64,000 nucleotides of DNA from Allantophomopsis cytisporea (taxonomy: Eukaryota > Ascomycota > Leotiomycetes > Phacidiales > Phacidiaceae), in contig CP103024.1 of NCBI GenBank assembly GCA_024752435.1, positions 1,178,001 to 1,242,000 on the forward strand. Direction: 5' to 3'. The notes under the pieces are model-generated. The model had not been told where the DNA came from, did not search any database, and saw nothing but the letters and a program-made list of their open reading frames with translations. The translations under genes were made by a program, and so were the position numbers. Positions 59,650 to 64,000 of the stretch are shown in pieces. Each line of letters begins with the position of its first letter. The first letter of the stretch is position 1.

Positions 59650-59726
59650 ACAAAAGTAAAGATCCGCCCTCCCCCGTCTCCGCGATGAAAGTAAAGATCT
59701 GCCCTCGCCTTCGGAGACGGGGCGGG
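59650..59726. repeat. Tandem-like duplication with GC-rich inverted arms
   Basis: The segment AAAGTAAAGATCYGCCCTC occurs at about 59653 and again at about 59690. CCCCGTCTCCG in the first copy is echoed by CGGAGACGGGG after the second, so the region can form a hairpin. Confidence 0.6.
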
Positions 59727-59998
59727 CAACTTACCTACCCTAGGGCCACTTTAAACGTCAGAAGCTCTTTCGTGGTATCCTCAGTGCCTCTGTTCAGATA
59801 TACTTTGATGATATGCGATGTACGGGCGAGACAGCGTACAGATTCTGCAATGCTACCTTCGAGTACCGCTCTTGTGACGTCTGGCTAGCTTTGCAGTCCG
59901 GATTTTCGAGATATACTTTATGGTATGGATAGGCGTGGGCGGGGCGGGGCTCCGAGGGGAATGGACCTTCGATCGTTGATCGAGTCGGTTCGCCTTAC

Positions 59999-60281
59999 CT
60001 AGCTCGCAAGCATCGTTCCGACGTCTGCTATACTTCGTGACTGTGATCCACCGCCGAGAAATCTCAACGAACGGTTCTTTGGTGGTTGAGTTAGAGGAGT
60101 AGAGTAGGAGATAGACTGCGGTTTGGGTGGTACATCCTTGTGTGGTTTTTGGGAACGGGTTCGTGGAGAGTTGGCTGCTATGGTGTTCCGTGTGCTAGGA
60201 GTGGCCGATGTTACTCTACTGCATTGGTGTGTTTCGAGAGCGCAGATGGCGCTGCTATGCGCGCGATTAAGGATTGGAATA
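59999..60281 (-). CDS. Possible small hypothetical protein (about 94 aa)
   Basis: Open frame from an ATG near 60283. It has a Ser/Thr/Pro/Arg-rich, disordered composition: KPHKDVPPKPQSISYSTP, then PPKNRSLRFLGGGSQSRSI. The second half looks coding-like, but an upstream intron may exist (GTAGTA after MSKS) and I could not fit its phase. Family unknown. Confidence 0.3.
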
Positions 60282-60298
60282 CTACCTGATTTTGACAT

Positions 60299-61574
60299 CG
60301 CACTGGTCGATTGTCATTTCTACCGTACAACTGCTTTTCTGTGATATTTGTGTAGGTTGGAGACAATGCAGATATTATCGTAGGCGTAAACACTGTGATT
60401 AAATGCACTTTGGGGTGAGTGTCTCTGATTTGTGTTAATGGAAGAGAATCTGTCGACCTCCCCATCAGTCCCTCCCACTTTGCATGTGAAAGAGGGCGGA
60501 AGAGCCTAAGTCTGAACTTAAGAGAAGTAAAGCAGATGATTGACAGGTATCGATAAGTTGAAATCTAATCATGTGATACTTATGATTCTCTTCACGTGAA
60601 TAGTAGGCTTATCACTTACCTACAGGTACCTATCTACATTACCTACCTTCACCTTCACCATCTTAAGCACGAAAGTGAAAGGGCCGAAGCGCAAGTTCAC
60701 CATACCCAACTCACCATAAACAGCTTTGAAGAACTAATAATTCAACCGCTCATTCTCAAAGATCTCACGTAAATCAACGGACTGAGAGTCTAATTCCTTT
60801 GTCCTGTCAAATGGAAGTTGGTTAGAGGCGGAAGCTGCCATGATTCTGCTGTTCTCTTTGCTGTGACGAGGTCCTCGCACTTAGCTAGGCGTCGGCTCCA
60901 TTAAACACATCCGTAAGAACAATACGAAGCTTTTGACATCCACAACGCCATGGTCACTCATATCACACATCATCTCCGAGAACAATACTGGATTATACCA
61001 CCGATTCACAGCTTGACTTTTGAGGGCAGAAAGACATGACGAATCATTCATTACAAATACAAATATAACCATCAGAGTCTGTTGCACATTTCTTGTCTAT
61101 TTGTAAGTCCCGTTGTGGGTATTTCTATTTCACAACTACTCTTGTTACTCTGCGTCGGCTGCTTGATTGTGTGCTGCTGAGCAGTCTCATTGGTCTACAT
61201 AGTACTATGTATTATGTTACTACCTTACCATTCTTCTTCATTATATTGTATGTACCTTGTCTGATCCACCACAATCCTCCAGTATCATAAGTTATATTGT
61301 CTTGACTTTCTTCTCCGACATATTGTCTTGGTGATAACAAATGTCATGGAAACAATTATATTAGGAGTATCGTTATAGGGGCACCACATATTGTGTATCA
61401 TTTTATATCAAGACCACATGTTTTCTTGATCGTTTGAAACTCAAACTTACAAATCCCTTTATCAAGATCATCGAAGTCTTCGAAGCTCTCTATTCTTGAT
61501 CGGTCTAATTATCATACCATCATTTATTGCAAAAGAGTGTATCTTCTACGATCAACAAATTTTCAAAGACCAAG
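60299..61574. other. Upstream region of STE2
   Basis: 1.3 kb. A 35-codon minus-strand frame at 60841-60734 (FDRTKELDSQSVDLREIFEN) could be a small gene or an exon but cannot be supported further. TGAAAC, a partial pheromone-response element, is at about 61434. Confidence 0.45.
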
Positions 61575-62777
61575 ATGTCTACCACAAACATGGATTTCGA
61601 TCCCTTCACCCAAAACCTCACAGGCCTCATGAAGGATGGGACTACTCCATTCATTGTCAACGTGGCAGATCTTGACAGCTTCTTGTTTTACAACTCCAAG
61701 GTCTGCATCAACTATGGTACTCAAATGGGAGCTTCTATCATCATGTTTGTCGTTGTTCTTGCTACCACGCGCGAGAACAAGCGTCGATCCCCTCTTTTCT
61801 TCCTCAACCTCCTTTCTCTCGCCTTGTCTACGCTCCGAAGTCTCCTTCAAGTCCTCTACTACACCAATACATGGACAGAACTCTATGTCAACTTCGCTTC
61901 CGACTATTCCTACGTCCCCAGATCAGATTACGCTACCAGTATCGCCAATGTAGTCATCATAGCACTTCTGGTCGTTACCATCGAGATCAGCTTGCTTATG
62001 CAGACCCAGGTAGTTTGTGTTACTCTCGAGAAAAAACGTCGTTTGGCTGTGATGGTTCTTTCGTATTGCGTTGCATCTCTGGCTATCACCTTTCGTCTCA
62101 TCCTCATGATCGAAAATTCAATTCACATCATGAGAGATGACGTGCTCACTTGGGAGTGGCTTTACAACGGCTGTCTAATTACGGAAACCATTTCCGTCTG
62201 GTACTTCTGCCTCGTCTTCATCATCAAGCTCGGTATCACCATCGTTAAGCGTAAGAAGATGGGCCTCAAGCAATTTGGACCTATGCAAATCATCTGCATC
62301 ATGGGTGGCTGTACAATGGTCATTCCATGTAAGTTTATATCCCCTTGTCACCATGAGCTTCAAACTAATACCCCCTGAGCAATCTTCGCAGTTCTCGAAT
62401 ACATCCCTTCCTCGTCCTTCCCACAAGCTTCCTCCATCGCTATAACAGCTGTCGCAATTCTCCTTCCCCTCTCTTCCCTCTGGGCCTCCGCCTCCGTTGA
62501 AGGAAAGCTTCCACGCTTCAATACCAATACCACAGAAACCCGCAGCAAGCTTTTCGGTTCCTACTCTTCTGGCCAGCCATCTACTCGCGACCGCCAATCC
62601 AGCCTGCCTGCTATCCACTCTACCTCCCTTGCTACGCGTGTCGAGCACGGCAACAGCTTCAGTGGCTCCCCATCTACTGGTCGCTCCATGCCGAAGAGTA
62701 TTCTTGATGAGGATTGTTTGGAAGAGGGGGATATTCGCGTGCAAAGAAGTTATAGTGTTCACAGTGGGAAGAATTGA
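61575..62777 (+). CDS. STE2: Ste2-type alpha-factor-like pheromone receptor (GPCR)
   Basis: Seven-transmembrane receptor for the alpha-type peptide pheromone (pre-2/PreB branch in filamentous ascomycetes), coupling to a heterotrimeric G protein for mating and chemotropism. Exons 61575-62328 and 62392-62777 make 379 residues. Visible: N-terminal NLT glycosylation site, TM1 with GASIIMFVVVLATTR, TM2-3 RRSPLFFLNLLSLALSTLRS, the long TM3-4 VVTIEISLLMQTQVVCVTLEKKRR, and TM6 with the Ste2 landmark FGPMQIICIMGGCTMVIP. TM7 ends in ILLPLSSLWASAS. The cytosolic tail is Ser/Thr-rich for desensitisation. The start was taken at the ATG of MSTTNMDFDPF; the earlier frame has no ATG. Confidence 0.93.
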
Positions 62778-63156
62778 ATGGTTGCTCAACTGTTGAGGGT
62801 TAGTGGTGAAAGGGTACTCGAAAAGTACATAAGTAATAACGCAGGCGTACTGAGTTGTATTTGTATTTAGCGGCTTGCAATGAGTTGATCATTGAATTGA
62901 TCGCACACAATCTGTCCTTGCGTCCATTCGTCCTCCGTATCACAACCAAGTGAACTGCACCTTCCCTCATCCCACACCATCACACTCGTTCCTTCCATTT
63001 ACACCAGCTCTCACTATCGCCCACCCAACTCACCTCAACCTCACATCCCACAACGACTATCTTAACAGCTCATTGGCGCATCTTGGATACCTAACACGTA
63101 CACTCACTAACAAAAACCCACCATACAAAAAAAAAAAAAAAAAAAGCAATGACCTA
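62778..63156. other. Intergenic region with poly-A run
   Basis: 379 bp, C/A-rich with a 19-nt A tract. Probably the 3' region of STE2 plus the leader of the next gene. Confidence 0.6.
63127..63145. repeat. A19 homopolymer
   Basis: Nineteen adenines just upstream of the last open frame; length may be unreliable or variable. Confidence 0.95.
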
Positions 63157-64000
63157 ATGCCCCCCAAAATAACGGCCTCGCACCAACATCCGCATCTTCT
63201 GTCATCTGCTACACAATACCGTTGCCCCACCTCTCATCTAGCTCCACTACTTGCGAAATTCGAGGCGCAGAGTGGGCCTGTTCTTGATGCGGAGTATGTG
63301 CTTGGGCCTCTGAGGGTGAAGCGAAAGAGTACAGTTGGGATGGGAGGAGGGAGAGGGAGAGGGAGGGGAAGAGGAATGATGTGGTGGGGTGGGGATGATG
63401 GGAACAGTGAGCATGCTGGTGAGAAGCAGCATGTGGAAGATAAGGGAATTAGGGCGAAGGAGGGGAGTGGACATGAGAGGGAAAGTATAGTGCGTCGAAT
63501 GACAAAACTGTTTGACCGGCGTGATGGTGTCTTGGTTGAGAGGCGGACAACGGGAGCTTCGATTACTGGCGGCGAGATGAGGTGGACGAGTGGATTCGTC
63601 TCCCCGATTAGTTCTTCAAGTACGGTAGTGCATACTTCGCCTTGGAAAATGTCTGCTGGGGAGGTAGATGGCTCTGTTAATGGAGATGAGATGAGCACCC
63701 AGCTGCGGAAATTTGATAGTAGGCTGATTATTGAGAAGGGGGTTAAACATATCGATGGGGTCTTGAAAGCATCGGGACAGTCTTGCCTGCCGCAGGTTAA
63801 GCCGTTTGACGACTTGGAGCGTTTAAAGATACTTGAAGAGGATGAGCATGTTGGATATAGAAACGGTGGTATGGGAAGAAGAGTGGTAAGCACAGCTGTG
63901 AAATCGACTGCAAGAGACGAGGCAACGAAACATATGCCAAGCAAACCTGTACCTTTGCATGTGAAAGACCGTTCAATGGGACTTGATGGGGATTTGAGAG
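63157..64000 (+). CDS. Unrecognised gene, 5' part only (runs off the window)
   Basis: From ATG 63157 the frame is open to the window edge, 281 codons, without a stop. No family recognised. The N-terminus is basic and Gly/Arg-rich (GMGGGRGRGRGRG), then Ser/Thr-rich and charged (RRMTKLFDRRDGVLVERR; RKFDSRLIIEKGVKHIDGV; DDLERLKILEEDEHVGY). Composition suggests a disordered nuclear or signalling protein. The long frame makes chance unlikely, though part of it could be intronic. The opposite strand is also open for much of the span, but its Ser/Pro-rich product looks like a shadow. Confidence 0.55.
   Translation, partial: MPPKITASHQHPHLLSSATQYRCPTSHLAPLLAKFEAQSGPVLDAEYVLGPLRVKRKSTVGMGGGRGRGRGRGMMWWGGDDGNSEHAGEKQHVEDKGIRAKEGSGHERESIVRRMTKLFDRRDGVLVERRTTGASITGGEMRWTSGFVSPISSSSTVVHTSPWKMSAGEVDGSVNGDEMSTQLRKFDSRLIIEKGVKHIDGVLKASGQSCLPQVKPFDDLERLKILEEDEHVGYRNGGMGRRVVSTAVKSTARDEATKHMPSKPVPLHVKDRSMGLDGDLR

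Larger units (their letters stand above)
56303..59998. other. Long intergenic region with microsatellites
   Basis: 3.7 kb with no confident gene. Contains (TTTTC)n at 57061-57084, (AGGAGA)n near 57520-57554, an AC run near 57760, and an imperfect repeat around 59650-59725. Frames at 58445-59252 overlap and resemble no family. Confidence 0.5.

Noticed and set aside
62175..62789. 204-codon open frame antisense to the STE2 3' half
   Set aside because: Product is Arg/Gly/Glu-rich without family features; the sense strand is a clear receptor with a spliced intron, so this is a shadow.
63234..63944. 236-codon minus-strand frame rich in Ser and Pro
   Set aside because: Complement of the plus-strand open frame from 63157, which has an ATG near a plausible leader; the minus product is low-complexity. 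Not fully excluded.

Overview
The window is nuclear DNA of a filamentous ascomycete (Pezizomycotina). Reasons: genes carry short GT-AG introns of about 45-75 nt with CTAAC/CTGAC-type branch sites, spacing is moderately compact, and the gene set is typical: fungal multi-domain tRNA ligase, MBF-type APSES factor, Ste2 pheromone receptor, GH3 glucosidase, DHA1 transporter, WSC/DUF1996 protein. Protein style suggests Leotiomycetes (Sclerotinia/Botrytis relatives), but this is an impression, not a test. There are no rRNA genes, convincing tRNA genes, CRISPR arrays or intact mobile elements. One broken pogo-like transposase relic is present.

Layout. 0-7 kb: secreted agmatinase-like ureohydrolase (-), calpain protease with a coiled-coil tail (+), complex I subunit NDUFB7 (-). 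7-20 kb: MBP1-type cell-cycle factor (+), HIT hydrolase (+), an unrecognised HELAH zincin-like protein (+), aldo-keto reductase (-), FAM192A/PIP30-like protein (+), mitotic cyclin B (-). 21-31 kb is mostly housekeeping: mitochondrial uL2m (+), tRNA ligase TRL1 (-), a small ankyrin protein (+), RNase P/MRP subunit RPP40 (-) and tRNA methyltransferase TRM11 (+). Three of these act on tRNA. 31-48 kb: secreted GH3 glycosidase (+), DHA1 transporter (+), transposase relic, GST (+), an orphan two-TM protein (+), an AusD/Trt5-type methyltransferase (-), a C2H2 factor (-), and the syntaxin SSO1 (-). 47.6-54.3 kb is gene-poor and holds one small secreted cysteine-rich protein (+). 54-64 kb: secreted DUF1996-WSC protein (-), a long sparse stretch, STE2 (+), and the start of an unrecognised gene running off the right edge (+).

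Gene models were rebuilt by hand from splice signals, reading phase and family homology. Almost all joined exon lengths close on a multiple of three. The most unusual structure is in the transporter gene at 36722-36821. There the reading frame can only be restored by two introns that touch across a single exonic nucleotide (a stwintron-like arrangement). Other points of interest are a probable GC-AG intron in the calpain gene, a run of ACGCG (MBF-type) sites in front of the MBF-type factor itself, the tRNA-processing neighbourhood, the HELAH protein, and the effector-like cysteine-rich protein.
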